From the NCBI RefSeq assembly GCF_011397635.1, contig NC_064753.1, forward strand, positions 33,132,322 to 33,196,321: 64,000 nt of DNA. The letters are read 5' to 3'. The DNA comes from Epinephelus fuscoguttatus (Eukaryota; Chordata; Actinopteri; Perciformes; Serranidae). How positions within the stretch are numbered: position 1 is the first letter of the stretch; every line of letters starts with the position of its first letter. The position numbers were made by a program, and so were the translations under genes. Under the pieces are notes generated by a model that was not told the DNA's origin, searched no databases, and was given only the letters and a program-made list of their open reading frames with translations. Below are positions 42,386 through 54,065 of the stretch, in pieces.

Positions 42386-44004
42386 TACAGGCCAAAAGTT
42401 TGGACACACCTTCTCATTCAATGCGTTTTCTTTATTTTCATGACTATTTACATTGTAGATTCTCACTGAAGGCATCAAAACTATGAATGAACACATGTGG
42501 AGTTATGTACTTAACAAAAAAAGGTGAAATAACTGAAAACATGTTTTATATTCTAGTTTCTTCAAAATAGCCACCCTTTGCTCTGATTACTGCTTTGCAC
42601 ACTCTTGGCATTCTCTCCATGAGCTTCAAGAGGTGGTCACCTGAAATGGTTTCCACTTCACAGGTGTGCCTTACCAGGGTTAATTAGTGGAATTTCTTGC
42701 TTTATCAATGGGGTTGGGACCATCAGTTGTGTTGTGCAGAAGTCAGGTTAATACACAGCCGACAGCCCTATTGGACAACTGTTAAAATTCATATTATGGC
42801 AAGAACCAATCAGCTAACTAAAGAAAAAGCAGTGGCCATCATTACTTTAAGAAATGAAGGTCAGTCAGTCGGAAAAATTGCAAAAACTTTAAATGTGTCC
42901 CCAAGTGGAGTGTAAAAACCATCAAGCGCTACAACTGAAACTGGCACACATGAGGACCGAGCCAGGAAAGGAAGACCAAGAGTCACCTCTGCTTCTGAGG
43001 ATAAGTTCATCCGAGTCACCAGCCTCAGAAATTGCAAGTTAACAGCAGCTCAGATCAGAGACCAGATGAATGCCACACAGAGTTCTAGCAGCAGACCCAT
43101 CTCTAGAACAACTGTTAAGAGAGACTGCGAATCAGGCCTTCATGGTCAAATAGCTGCTAGGAAACCACTGCTAAGGAGAGGCAACAAGCAGAAGAGATTT
43201 GTTTGGGCCAAGAAACACAAGGAATGGACATTAGACCAGTGGAAATCTGTGCTTTGGTCTGATGAGTCCAAATTTGAGATCTTTGGTTCCAACCGCCGTG
43301 TCTTTGTGAGGAGGCAGAAAAGGTGAACGGATGGATTCCACATGCCTGGTTCCCACTGTGAAGCATGGAGGAGGAGGTGTGATGGTGTGGGGGTGTTTTG
43401 CTGGTGACACTGTTGGGGATTTATTCAAAATTGAAGGCACACTGAACCAGCATGGCTACCACGGCATCCTGCAGCGACATGCCATCCCATCCGGTTTGCG
43501 TTTAGTTGGACGATCCTTTATTTTTCAACAGGACAATGACCCCAAACACACCTCCAGGCTGTGTAAGGGCTATTTGACCAAGAAGGAGAGTGATGGAGTG
43601 CTGCGGCAGATGACCTGGCCTCCACAGTCACGGACCTGAACCCAATCGAGATGGTTTGGGGTGAGCTGGACCGCAGAGTGAAGGCAAAGGGGCCAACAAG
43701 TGCTAAACACCTCTGGGAACTCCTTCAAGACTGTTGGAAAACCATTTCAGGTGACTACCTCTTGAAGCTCATGGAGAGAATGCCAAGAGTGTGCAAAGCA
43801 GTAATCAGAGCAAAGGGTGGCTATTTTGAAGAAACTAGAATATAAAACATGTTTTCAGTTATTTCACCTTTTTTGTTAAGTACATAACTCCACGTGTGTT
43901 CATTCATAGTTTTGATGCCTTCAGTGAGAATCTACAATGTAAATAGTCATGAAAATAAAGAAAACGCATTGAATGAGAAGGTGTGTCCAAACTTTTGGCC
44001 TGTA

Positions 44005-44007
<3 letters not shown>
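42383..44007 (+). mobile_element. Tc1/mariner transposon, full length but decayed
   Basis: The ends read cagtacaggccaaaagtttg and, inverted, 'acttttggcctgtactg', each next to TA, the target of this superfamily. The inverted repeats are long (about 200 bases or more) and almost identical. Inside is a transposase gene broken by frameshifts and stops. The element landed inside a (TA)n array that continues on both sides. Confidence 0.92.
42796..43845 (+). pseudogene. Tc1-like transposase, frameshifted
   Basis: The reading starts at ATG 42796 with MARTNQLTKEKAVAI and the helix-turn-helix region (GQSVGKIAKTLNVSPSGV), where a frameshift and stop occur. Further pieces in other frames carry the DD34E catalytic motifs: LWSDESKF (about 43250-43275), FQQDNDPKHTS (about 43525-43555) and, after another shift, DLNPIEMVWGEL (about 43635-43672). 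At least three breaks make it inactive. All three catalytic residues can still be read in their separate frames. Confidence 0.9.

Positions 44008-44057
<50 letters not shown>
44008..44057. repeat. (TA)n microsatellite, right of Tc1
   Basis: Continuation of the array at 42338-42382 beyond the Tc1 insertion. Confidence 0.9.
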
Positions 44058-44062
<5 letters not shown>

Positions 44063-44143
44063 AAGAGCATTATGCAGCCATCTGACTTCTCCCACACACA
44101 TTTGGTGACAAGCAGATATATCAGTCAAAAATATAGTATCTCT

Positions 44144-44325
44144 TGGGGCAGTGGTGGCTTAGTGGTAGAGCAGGCGCCCCATGTACAAGGCTGTTGCCGC
44201 AGCAGCCTGGGTTCGACTCCAGCCCTTGGCCCTTTGCTGCATGTCACTCCCTCTCTCTCTCCCCCCTTCACACTTGTCTGTCCTATCAAATAAATGCCCC
44301 AAAAATATCTTAAAAATAAAAAAAG
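44144..44325 (+). mobile_element. tRNA-derived SINE, copy 2
   Basis: Same family as 18539-18717: gtggtggcttagtggtagag head, B box GGTTCGACTCC at 44210-44220, CT-rich stretch and A-rich end. A short target duplication (TAGTATCTC) flanks it at about 44134-44142 and 44326-44334. Confidence 0.85.
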
Positions 44326-44339
44326 TAGTATCTCCACAT

Positions 44340-45685
44340 TAAACCAAGCCTTTTATTTCTAAACAATTACTTTTAGTCGATGTCTGCTTCTGTGAAATTA
44401 TGTTCGGTATGATATAGTCTCATTCTTCCAATCCTGCTCAAGTATTTTGTAATAAACTGATGTGCACAGTTGTGTCCATTCAATGCAGAATAGATAGAAA
44501 TAAACACTGAAATTGCAGTCATGTTTTTCTGTCTTCTTTTGTTGTTAATGAACAAAGGCAGGCTGATTACAGTAACAAAAAACAACTGCAATGTTTTAAT
44601 AAAGATCAAATACATTTGTGATAATCCAGATTCTGTTAGCATTTGTACAGTCTGAATTAGCCCTATAGTGATTGACTAACAAAATGTTCCTCAGAAAAGT
44701 GGCTTTAAAGTTCCTTTTTCAAGACACAGTATACAGACACTTAAAAAAGAAGTATTTCTTTAAATGTCACAGATGTGTTAAATGTAACAATAACATTCCC
44801 AAAAATGACTGAAGTAACTGTCTTTGCTGTCTTCACTCCAGATGTGAGTCCTGTAAAGCTGCTCGTGTATTTAGAGTCTTCACAAAAAACTCAACTCTGG
44901 ATCAGGGATACTCAACTTGCTTTGCACAGGTGCCACTTTTTGCAAAATGGCAGAAGACCACGGGCCAGTTATTAAAAAAAAGAATTAATAATATTTATCA
45001 GCATATATATAATAAATGAATTGCCTGTTCATCTTTGCCAAGAGGCAAATCCAGTTGCGGCAGTCCAGCACAGGTCAGTTGTACACAGGGGTGCTTCTGG
45101 GATTTGAGGACATTCAGATTATAGCCAGGACTGGTCAGGGGGAATCCTCCTCTGCCACTTTCCTTTTGATTAGAAGCTCAATTTAATGCTTTTTTCATTC
45201 ACTCTGGCACCTTATTTACAGTCACAGTGCAAAAAGAATATCAGTATAAATGAATGTATTTTTCATTGTGAAGTAGAAAATGGTCTGTGGGCCATCCGGC
45301 ACCCTATTGTGAGACAGATTTGGGACACAGGCCACAAGTTGATTATCATTGCTCTAAATCCTACAAAAACCACATTTCAGACAGAAGTGACTCATTAGAT
45401 TTCTCCATTGTTTACCAAATGAGCAGCACTGCCATCTACTGGTTAAAGTTGGCTATTGCAGCATAATAATGGACTTGTGTAATGCCATTCTATTTCCACC
45501 ACCGCTGTCACGCAACTTGACACATTCACCCATTCACACACACATGCACTGGGGACCATTCAGGGTGCCACCTGCTACTCTACCCACTCTACCCACTGAG
45601 CCACAGCGCCCCATAAATCAAAAGTGCATCAGTTTTGTGGCTTCAGATCACAACACTGCAGTAAATTGACATCAAAGCAATCAAA
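44340..45685. other. intergenic with MITE fragments
   Basis: About 44890-45360 resembles a decayed hAT-type MITE ('cagggatactcaacttgc' on the left, 'ccacaagttgattatcattg' on the right). About 45505-45615 is a fragment ending 'gagccacagcgcccc', a common fish repeat end. No gene was seen. Confidence 0.35.
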
Positions 45686-45740
45686 GGCTATGTCCTTTAC
45701 ATATTTGTTTTAAAAAAACAAATATGTTAAGGACATAGCC
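45686..45740. repeat. 25-bp inverted repeat (hairpin)
   Basis: Left arm 45686-45710 and right arm 45716-45740 are complementary with one mismatch around a 5-base loop. The arms begin ggctatgtcctttacata. They may be the fused ends of a lost element. Confidence 0.8.
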
Positions 45741-45764
45741 TATTTTCTCCTTAGAAAACATAAA

Positions 45765-46230
45765 ATGTTTATTTAATCCTTATTTAACCAGGTCAGTCCT
45801 GTTGAGATCAATGGTCTGCAGTGGTTATTCTTGATCCTATATTACCACTGTGGTGACTGAGCAAAAATATGTCTGACTCAACACATCCTAAAAATCCAAA
45901 GTCCACAGAAAAAAAATTCCAGAAATGAATCAGTATTTATAATAAACAAAAAATTAATATAATGCTCAGAAGATGTACATTTAAAAAAAAAAAAAAAAAA
46001 AATAGGTCAGTCTCTGCACCAGGCCTTGAGGATGTGAGTCAAAGACTTCTTCCTGCTCCAGCCACACCCTCTAGGCAGCCTCCCTTTGCTTTATCTCCAT
46101 CCATGCACAGCCACTAGATGGGGTCAACACGGAGAGCAGAAAGAGGTTACAATTTGTTTGCATAATTGTGGTTCCTACAGGTCTCTTTTACAAGGGAGAC
46201 CTGGCCAAGACAGCAGCACACAAAATGATA
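45765..46230 (-). mobile_element. LINE-type tail, minus orientation
   Basis: 'tttatttaaccaggtcagtc' and 'ctgttgagatcaat' on the left, and 'ttacaagggagacctggcc' near 46190, are the reverse of common fish LINE tail motifs. A pure A run of about 20 bases lies at about 45982-46002. Confidence 0.4.
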
Positions 46231-46937
46231 CAGCCAAGCAAAAACATTAAAAAAAAAACAACAAACACACACACAGTAACACATAGAGGTATTAGAACGC
46301 CTACACACAATGACAAGACCCGACCGACTTAGTCATCCTTGAACTTATGAGAGCTTCAAAATCAGACAGAAAGACTCACGTAGTTTCAAATCTTTTTGAA
46401 TGTTATTCCAAGTGAGAGGAGCAGAGCACATAAAGGCTTTCTTTCCCAGCTCAGTCCGAGCATTAGGAACAGGCAAAACAAAACTTAGTCTTAAGATCTC
46501 AGGCTAAAGCTTCAGTCAGATCTCTGTTCAAACAAAGTACAAATGTACGGAGGGAGTTTACCCAGAATGGCTTTAGAAATGAACAAATACCAGTGAATGA
46601 GCCTGTGAAAGGTCAAAGAAGGCCAAACAGCTCTGGAATAAAGCGTACAGTATAGAAGTAATCCCTCTAAATCATCACTTATGACCCAGTAGAGATGTGT
46701 TACAGTGTATTTATCTCTAGACTCTGCACTCTGCCTGCATTTTCTTATTTATAAAAAGGTAGTGACCAGACACCAGACAGTAGGGGTTAGGCATCCAAGA
46801 GACACTGCGCCAAAATAAAAATATAGTGAGGCGAAATGCCAAAAGAGTGAATCTAAGGGGTTGACTTTTACTTTCACTTGTGCTGAAGTGAGTGAGTGTG
46901 TTTAGGCCTACAAACAGTGACGAACAGTCCTGCATAG

Positions 46938-47134
46938 TAGTGATGGCCAAATGAAGCCTCATGAAGCATTTTCTTTATTTTCTGAGCCCACTAGATGGCA
47001 CTCATGGCTTAAAGAGAGAGGCTCAAAGAATGGCAGTTCCGTGTGCTTTCAACCTTTTGATGAACAAAAAGCGCCATCTAGTGGGCTCAGAAAATAAAGA
47101 AAATGCTTCATGAGGCTTCATTTGGCCATCACTA
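46938..47134. mobile_element. hAT-type MITE with 60-bp perfect inverted repeats
   Basis: A 197-base element starting tagtgatggccaaatgaagc and ending with its exact complement. The inverted repeats run about 60 bases without a mismatch as read. CTGCATAG flanks it on both sides (46930-46937 and 47135-47142), a perfect 8-bp target duplication. Confidence 0.88.
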
Positions 47135-47139
47135 CTGCA

Positions 47140-47330
47140 TAGTATACCATATATTCATTTATTTATTTGTTTTTCACTCCCATTGCTATTCCTCTTTGTC
47201 TTCGATGTATTTTGCTGTAAATTGTTTTTTGATGTGTTTTTAACCTATTTCTGTAAAGTGACTTTGATAACTTTTTAAAGTGCTTTATAAATAAAATGTA
47301 TTATTATTGCGTATTATTAAAGGATAAGTG
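47140..47330 (+). mobile_element. LINE-type 3' tail
   Basis: The segment ends 'tttctgtaaagtgactttga', 'taaagtgctttataaata' and 'aaatgtattattattg', the classic CR1/L2/Rex1-type tail also seen at 21840-21895. No coding part precedes it. Confidence 0.5.
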
Positions 47331-47549
47331 TGATGATATAGATTCTTGTCAACAAATTCCATAAAAAGACCAAGACCAACAAGTTTTATCTGCCCAAAAA
47401 CTACTGAAAACACATGAAAGAGTCACACTGTTGCACTGGATGACATTTTGCTTTGTTACCATAAACATGGGAACTGTTGTTTATTTAGACCCAAACCCAC
47501 ACTCTCAGCCCTGCTGCTGTAAATACCTACTAAAGCATTAAAAAGCGTC

Positions 47550-48420
47550 CAACCTTTACCTTGACATTCTCTGATGCAGAATGGAAAAACATTGTTTCTA
47601 AAATTTTTACTTCTTCTATTTGACCTCGCCGTAGCTTTATTCAGTTAAAACTTATTCACAGAGTATACTGGACTTAGATGAGGCTTGCGAAAATAAAACC
47701 TGACATAAGCCCTCTCTGTGACAGATGTCATCTAGCTAACACCACTCTTATTCATATGCTCTGGTTCTGTTCTTCTTTGACACAGTTCTGGCAAGCTACT
47801 GTCAAAACCTTTTACTCTGTTGCAAATGAAAACATTGGCCCTGTTGTTACACTTTTTGGTACTGTACCCAGAGACTCATCTATACCCCTAAAACTAAGTA
47901 TTGCTCTTGCTCTCTCAACACCACTAGCCGGGCGTCTCGTTCTTCAGAATTAGAAATTACAGAATGCCCCTTTGTTTATTCAGTGGATGAGAGACCTGAT
48001 GAGCTTCTTGCACCTGGAGAACATTAGATACACAAGGAAGGATAATTGAGAAAAGTTTGTCAAAATTTGGGGAATTTCTGGTCTCATTTCATCTCTTCGA
48101 GACCTCGTGAATTCCTCTCTTACCCAAGACTGTATTGTCTATGTGGTTTCATACATGTGAGCCTTGAATTAACCTTATCGTTTTATCTTTATCATGTATT
48201 CCATTCTTATATCCATTGTATTAACTGCTCTTGCACCTCATGTCACTGCTCGATTTTATATTTATATTGATGTCTGTGGTCTGTGACCAGTTTACGTCTT
48301 CAGTGGACATGAATGGGCTTGGGGCTGAGAGCATAGCAGGCTGGGGAATTTGGGTTGAGAGACAGACAATTGTTAGTTTGGGTCTGTTCTTGGGATTTGT
48401 TGACAATAACTAAAATAAAC
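47550..48420 (+). mobile_element. 5'-truncated L1/Tx1-clade LINE fragment
   Basis: An open stretch at 47678-47953 encodes MRLAKIKPDISPLCDRCHLA and then TLIHMLWFCSSLTQFW. This is the CxxC…H…C zinc-knuckle-like end of L1-clade ORF2 proteins. Upstream codons of the same frame contain stops, and downstream is a 3'UTR-like tail ending ataactaaaataaacaat. The reverse-transcriptase core is missing. Confidence 0.7.
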
Positions 48421-49034
48421 AATTTTGCCAGCCTTCTGTTGAGAAATTACAGCTACGTAAGGCATAATTCTGAGTGCTCATTTTAGCTGAAAACAAGCGC
48501 TTTAGTGCATTCAGAAGAGCCTCAAAATCTCTACTTAATCAAATCCAGTCCATGTCATGGTAAAGCACAGTCAGCGACTGCAGCGTCATTAGCAACCTAC
48601 AGAGTTTTTTTTTTTTTTTTCCGGTGTTAAAACCACATTTTCTCACTCTGATGATGGCATCCGTCACGCTAAGCCTCCACAGAGTGACACATAGACAGCC
48701 AAGATGTTTATTGAAACAGAAACAGTGGTGGGGTGAACACCCTGTTATGGAACGCAGGCACACTGACTTTTAATACAGTGGAGTTTAATTCAATTCAAAG
48801 GGGCTTTATTGGTGTGCACATTTACACTGCCAAAGCAAGTGTAGATTATAAACAAGATATACTTACGGTAAATAAAGATCTACTGGACATTTATTTAAAT
48901 ACATGTCACTGCTGATCGAGTAACACCTCTGACACACCCAGCAAACAAGAAATGGTGAAAACCCTTCTGAGACTGAACACGTCCCTACTCTTTCTCCTCA
49001 TTTCCTGTCACATCTCTCACCATCTACTGTCTAA
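48421..49034. other. intergenic, nothing recognised
   Basis: No exon, RNA gene or repeat boundary was identified. A T run of about 16 bases lies near 48605. Confidence 0.3.
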
Positions 49035-49652
49035 TTAAAGATCCAGTGTTTTTAAGATTTGGTGGCTTCTAGTGGTGTGGTTGCAGAACTGGACTTCTAC
49101 CACCTGCCAAGTGTGCAGGAGAACTACGATGGCTGAAGAAAAAACTCGAATGGCACTCAAAACACAACATGGCAGACTTCACGGAAGAGGACCTGCTCGG
49201 TTTGTAGATATAAACAGCTCATTCACATGTCACAAAAACACGATTCTTATTTTCAAGTAATTATAAACTAATAAAAACATGTTGATCGAAGAAACGGAGT
49301 GTTATATTTCTGTATAAATTAACTAACAGTTAAGTTACAGTAATAACACATTCACTCTGGAGTGCTCTGGATGATTAAACGGTTCATTGCAACAGCGTTA
49401 CAAATTTACAAACGGTCCAGTTTGTGCCAGAGTGCAGTCCGACATTTGGAAAGAGTGTTACTGAATGCACCATTTGAATCATCTTCCTCCACTGTCTGCA
49501 ACAAGCCAACAGAACTTGCTAGCTAGTGCTAGCTAATGTCTGCGGAGAACTGTTCTGCCTCCAGCTTAGCCCCACCCACCAAAAATGTCATACTGTTTAC
49601 TATCAGTAAAAGGGTCCATAGATGCCCCACCTCCTACACAATGGACCTTTAA
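49035..49652. mobile_element. MITE with 'ttaaagatccagtgt' ends
   Basis: The left end ttaaagatccagtgt and the right end acacaatggacctttaa are imperfect inverted repeats. The same terminus is seen at 37279. It has no coding capacity. Confidence 0.5.
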
Positions 49653-51312
49653 GGCAAAAAAAAAAAAAAAAAAAAAGTGGCTGAAAAAATATTTTAAAAG
49701 TTCAAATAAAGTTTCTTCCTGAAAGACCAGTGAAACTATTTTCTGCAGAAGTATTTTCCAGAGAAACAAGCAAAAGAATGAAGAAGTAAATTTGAGAAAC
49801 TGAATTTGCAACACTGATGTAATTCTATATATTACCTGTTTTATGCACTCTCATGAAATGTGGTCTGTTATACATACAGTGTTGCTGTTCCTGTTTTAAT
49901 GTATTTCATTCATGTGTTTGTTGTAGTCGTCATCACACCTGCCACAGACTACAGTCAACATTAGGCAAATCAGTTAAACTGAAACCTTAACAGAAATGTT
50001 TATTAATGTGCACTGACCCTGTCATAAATGTTCTCTACTTTTTTACTTCCCTGCTGAAAGTTTAATGTGTAACTTTGTTTAATTGTATGGCTGTAAGATT
50101 CACAGAGGAAATGACATTTCAAAGGTCATACGATGATCGAAACTAATGTTTTGAATGTTCATAGATTTCATAGATATGTTCGTAGGAAGGAGTGTGTGTG
50201 TGTGCGTGTGTTGCAATCACACAGGAAAGACAGAGAGAGAGACGGAGAGAGTGAGAGATTGTTCTTATTACAGCAGGCGGGCACTCCTTCATTCTTTATC
50301 TCCTGCTCCATTTCTCCCACACACAAGGCAGATAAAGCAGGTAAGAAACCGACACTTTAAATTAACATCCAAATGAAACAAAAAAACTTTTTAATGCTGA
50401 CTTTAAAAACACAGATTGATCCTAAAATCCTAAACTTCTTGGTTACTGTAGATTTTCGAAATCTGACCTTTATCAGTTTTAAATCAGGGAACCACATGCT
50501 ATCAGTAACTTTGGCAAAGGTGAGCGGCACTGCTACTGTGTGGAGACCAGAGGATGTGTTTTTCATTAACGCAGAGTGTTTGCGTGCATGCTGCTTTCAT
50601 TCCAGCTGCACACAAACAGGCTTGGTCTAGATGTACATTAAGGTAGGGCCCCTAGTTCCGGTGGCTGCAGGAAAAAATAACAGATTCCTTTCTACTGTAA
50701 TCATTATTACAACACCTGAAACAAGTCCTTAAGTGTGTGTGGGTGTGTAAGTATGTGCTTGTATTATTCAAGTTGTGGAGACAAAAATGTTGTCACATTG
50801 TGGGGACTAAACTCCCATTTGCAGACAAACAGCTGGTCCTTGTGTGTTAACCATTTGATTTTCTATGGTTAAGAAAGGGTTGGGGGGGTAAACGTGGTGG
50901 TTTTGCTTGAGGTAAGTCTGCAGCCGATGAATGTAAGTTGGTGCAATGTCCTTTTAAATGATGTAATCAGGTGTGAGTTAAAGAGATATGATGCAGACTT
51001 CACAGTGCACTCGTGTGTAATCTGATAAAATAAAGTATGCAGTTGGTATTTCATCTTTTAATGCTGGCTGCAACACAGAACAGGTTCTCAGAAATGAAAC
51101 AAAACCAGACAGAAGCAAGGAAGGAAGTCTGTGGTGTCATGTTGGTGTATGATGTGGACATCGACCTGTCTGCATTTTGGGCAACTGACATGTGAAATTC
51201 ATGTGCAATCATGCATGTTTCCATCTTCATCAGTGTTGAAATGGACTGCATTAATATTGTGACATTCTATTTTTGTAGTGAAAGCATCTATGAATCTGGT
51301 GACATCAGATCA
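49653..51312. other. upstream region of the receptor gene, no exon fixed
   Basis: Begins with an A run (49657-49676), otherwise ordinary AT-rich DNA with short TG runs near 50195. A 5'UTR exon of the receptor gene could lie here but could not be identified. Confidence 0.3.
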
Positions 51313-51492
51313 ATGTCTACTGTGTTTCAGTCTGTCATCTCAATGGCTGCTGTGAATGGGACATGGTTTTCTGCCCCCGCAGTAGACCGACTTCTAACCA
51401 ACACCAGCAGCAGCTCCAGCGGCTCCAGCAGCTCTTGGCAGGACGAGGCAGTGCGGGGAATCCAAATTGTTGCCACTCTGCTCATCTTCCTG
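51313..51492 (+). CDS. GPCR exon 1 (N-terminus and start of helix 1)
   Basis: The frame MSTVFQSVISMAAVNGTW continues through a Ser-rich stretch to RGIQIVATLLIFL, then a donor CTG/GTGAGA. The second in-frame ATG (51343) has G at +4 and may be the true start. The upstream frame extends to 51211 without a recognisable protein. Confidence 0.72.
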
Positions 51493-54065
51493 GTGAGAAT
51501 CATCTATGGCTCCAGAATATGCCAAAATATTGACATAAATGTTGAGATCATCTGTTGGTTATGAGTAAGGATGCGTGATAATATCAGCGCGTCAACAGTA
51601 TTGGCCAATATCGGCTTTAAAACAAACTATCAGAATCGGCCAACATGCTTTTTCTTATTTTGTAGAATGAATTAAAATTACATACATTGAAAAGCATAGT
51701 ATTTCATGTCTCCATCTGCTGGTGGGCCGTCACGATAAGTGTATGCATGCATAATATGATGTTAATTCCACTACAGGAGAGACTTGAGGATCACTAAAAT
51801 TAGGTGGGGGAAGAAGTGGATATATCGACATCAGCCAATTGAGTTGTTACATATCGGCATACGGGACATTGGCAGAAAGTCCAATATGGTGTATCCCTAG
51901 TTACGAGGTTTGAGGGCCTTAAACATAACCCTGTTTAGACCCACTGAATGGCTCTGTCAGCTTGAAATTGTGTAAATCTTTGTATGCGTTTGCTCTTAAC
52001 ATATTTGAATGAAAATAGCTGAACACTTTGGGAAATACTTTTATCTGCTCTTTCTGTTGAGAGTTGGATCCGTATCACTATCATCAGTAAATATGAAACT
52101 AGAGCTAGGGGAAACAGCTAGCTTCAACATGTTTGAGGCCAAGGACCCTTTTGCTCAAAGAGAGGTTGAACAGGGACCCCCTATTACTTAGTATAAAGCT
52201 ACGGGTCTTCTGTTGTTTGCACTTGCCTGCTAGCTGCTTAGTCAGCAGCAGTTGTAGCATGGCTAGGTGCATTAGCTTCACTCTCTGCACTTTTGTTGGG
52301 GGTTTCTGAGGTGGACGGTGTGTCAGAGTCTTGAAAAGTGCGCTTAAAATAATAATACAGCTAACTGGCTGATATGTGTCAGTAGTATGTTACTGTTAGC
52401 TAACTAGTCCACCTCAGTTTATGGACAGTTGCTGCACAGTGATTATACGTTAGCTAGCTCACATGATTGCATAAGATGTTAGCAATAGCAGTTAGCCTAT
52501 CATCAATGTTGTGTACTGTGAATGTTTTTTTATGAATAGGCCGATTTATCTTTACTAATATGTTGGATTCTTGTTGATGCGTGTTTGAAACATATTCTAA
52601 ATTCTGGGGGGGAAAAAATTAAACTCTGAGCGTCCCCTAGGTGTCGCGGACACCACGTTGAAGACCCAGGCCCCAAAGCTCACTAATTAAGACGTCATAC
52701 CATTTTTACAAAAACATGAAGTGTAAAAAGACAAGAGGTTATCATTTTTACCAGGGGTTATGTTTGAGACTATTTCTTGGCCAGGAGCAGTGATTTCCTG
52801 GTCTTTCCAAGAAACAGTCCGGCATATAACTTCTTCAATTAAATATGTCACTTCACACTTTGGTTTTCTACTGAGATATATCATGGTAATTAGTGATCTT
52901 TAGAGGAGCTGGGAGGCAGACATTTTTACCTCTGGACAGAGCTAACAGTTCCCTTGATTATTCTTTTTCTTCATGCTTAGCTAAGCTAAGCTAAGTGTTC
53001 TCATTCAACTTTATGCAGCAAAGCAAATCAGGGCTTTTCTTCAAATGTCAAGCTATTATTTTTAAAGTATGTCATCCTGAATGTAATTGGTTCTCTTGGT
53101 TTCTTAAGGTTGGCGTGTCTCTCAACGGGCTGGTGGTTTGGGCACTGGGAATGCGGGGAAATCGTCACCTGGTGCGCCGGGGCAGTAATGAGGAGACGCG
53201 TGCTGCCAACAGTTTCCGCATTTATGTCCTGCACCTGGCCGTGGCTGACCTAGTGCTGATCCTGCGTACCCCACTCATGTTGGGCTACATTGCTTATAAC
53301 TACAGCTGGCCATTTGGCCTTCACTTCTGCCGCCTGGTCATGTTCCTGCGAGGCATGGGGTTATACGCCTCTGCTTTCCTCCTCTGTGCTGTGGCCCTGG
53401 AGCGATGCCTGTGTCTGCTGAAGCCCGTGTGGGCTCGACTGCGACGCCCCTACTGGGCTGTTCCTTTAGCCTGTGGCATCTTATGGCTGGTGGCCTTCAT
53501 CTTGTCTACCCCCTACCTCAACAGTGCCTTCCTGATGGAAAAAAACGGGACATACCATTGTGTGGAGAGTGGGGCGTTTGACATGGCGCTGTTTGTCACA
53601 GAAACAACAGCAGGTTTCATCTTGCCTCTGCTCGTGTTCTTGGGAAGTAACCTGGCTGTATTACTAACTATTCACCAAGCAGTGCCCTTAACACCCACCA
53701 CCTCCACCCCCTCAACTGCCCGCAGGATGACCCGGATGTACCACGTGCTATTTTTCACCATGCTTCTCTTCCTTACCTGCTGGGTGCCATATTTTGTTTG
53801 TCGGTTTGTGCGGGCCTTGGCTGATGGACGACCTGACCGGATCGTGTTGTATAAAAGAGCACTGAAAGGCACATACATATCTCTGTTCCTGGTGTACATC
53901 AAGTGTGCTCTGAACCCAGTGCTGTATGTGTTCGCTGCCCGAGGATTAGGCCGTGCTATCAAAGCTTCTCTTGTCTCCACTATTGAAAGACTTTTCAATG
54001 AAGACTCCATGGAGTCCATACGAAGGAAGTCACTCAAGAACTCACTTAAAAACTCACAGATGTAG
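51313..54065 (+). CDS. rhodopsin-family GPCR, chemoattractant/leukotriene-receptor type, two coding exons
   Basis: Joining 51313-51492 with 53109-54065 in phase 0 gives a 378-residue seven-helix receptor. The short extracellular N-terminus has N-glycosylation sites at N15 and N30. Helix 1 spans the exon joint (N66). D107 is the helix-2 aspartate. C134 and C211 would form the usual disulfide. The helix-3 motif is E158-R159-C160 instead of DRY. Helix 6 has CWVP (284-287), helix 7 has NPVLY (329-333), and the tail is basic and Ser-rich. WPFG, LYASAFLL and a tail ERLFNEDSMES-type end recall the BLT (leukotriene B4), CRTH2 and GPR152-like receptors, probably Gi-coupled. I could not decide on one orthologue, so no symbol is given. 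ATG 51343 is an alternative start. Confidence 0.85.
51566..51899. mobile_element. hAT-type MITE in the GPCR intron
   Basis: The left end taaggatgcgtgataatatc and the right end 'ccaatatggtgtatccctag' are imperfect inverted repeats, flanked by GTTATGAG and GTTACGAG (8-bp target duplication with one mismatch). Confidence 0.65.
53109..54065 (+). CDS. GPCR exon 2 (rest of helix 1 to stop)
   Basis: After a pyrimidine-rich tract and the less usual acceptor TTAAG, the frame starts VGVSLNGLVVWALGM and runs open for 318 codons to TAG. It contains all seven-helix signature motifs. Codons are GC-richer than the surrounding DNA. Confidence 0.92.
   Translation, partial: VGVSLNGLVVWALGMRGNRHLVRRGSNEETRAANSFRIYVLHLAVADLVLILRTPLMLGYIAYNYSWPFGLHFCRLVMFLRGMGLYASAFLLCAVALERCLCLLKPVWARLRRPYWAVPLACGILWLVAFILSTPYLNSAFLMEKNGTYHCVESGAFDMALFVTETTAGFILPLLVFLGSNLAVLLTIHQAVPLTPTTSTPSTARRMTRMYHVLFFTMLLFLTCWVPYFVCRFVRALADGRPDRIVLYKRALKGTYISLFLVYIKCALNPVLYVFAARGLGRAIKASLVSTIERLFNEDSMESIRRKSLKNSLKNSQM

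Noticed and set aside
47678..47953. 91-codon frame with CxxC and His/Cys spacing, resembling a zinc-finger protein
   Set aside because: The pattern is the C-terminal knuckle of L1-clade ORF2, in a truncated LINE copy.
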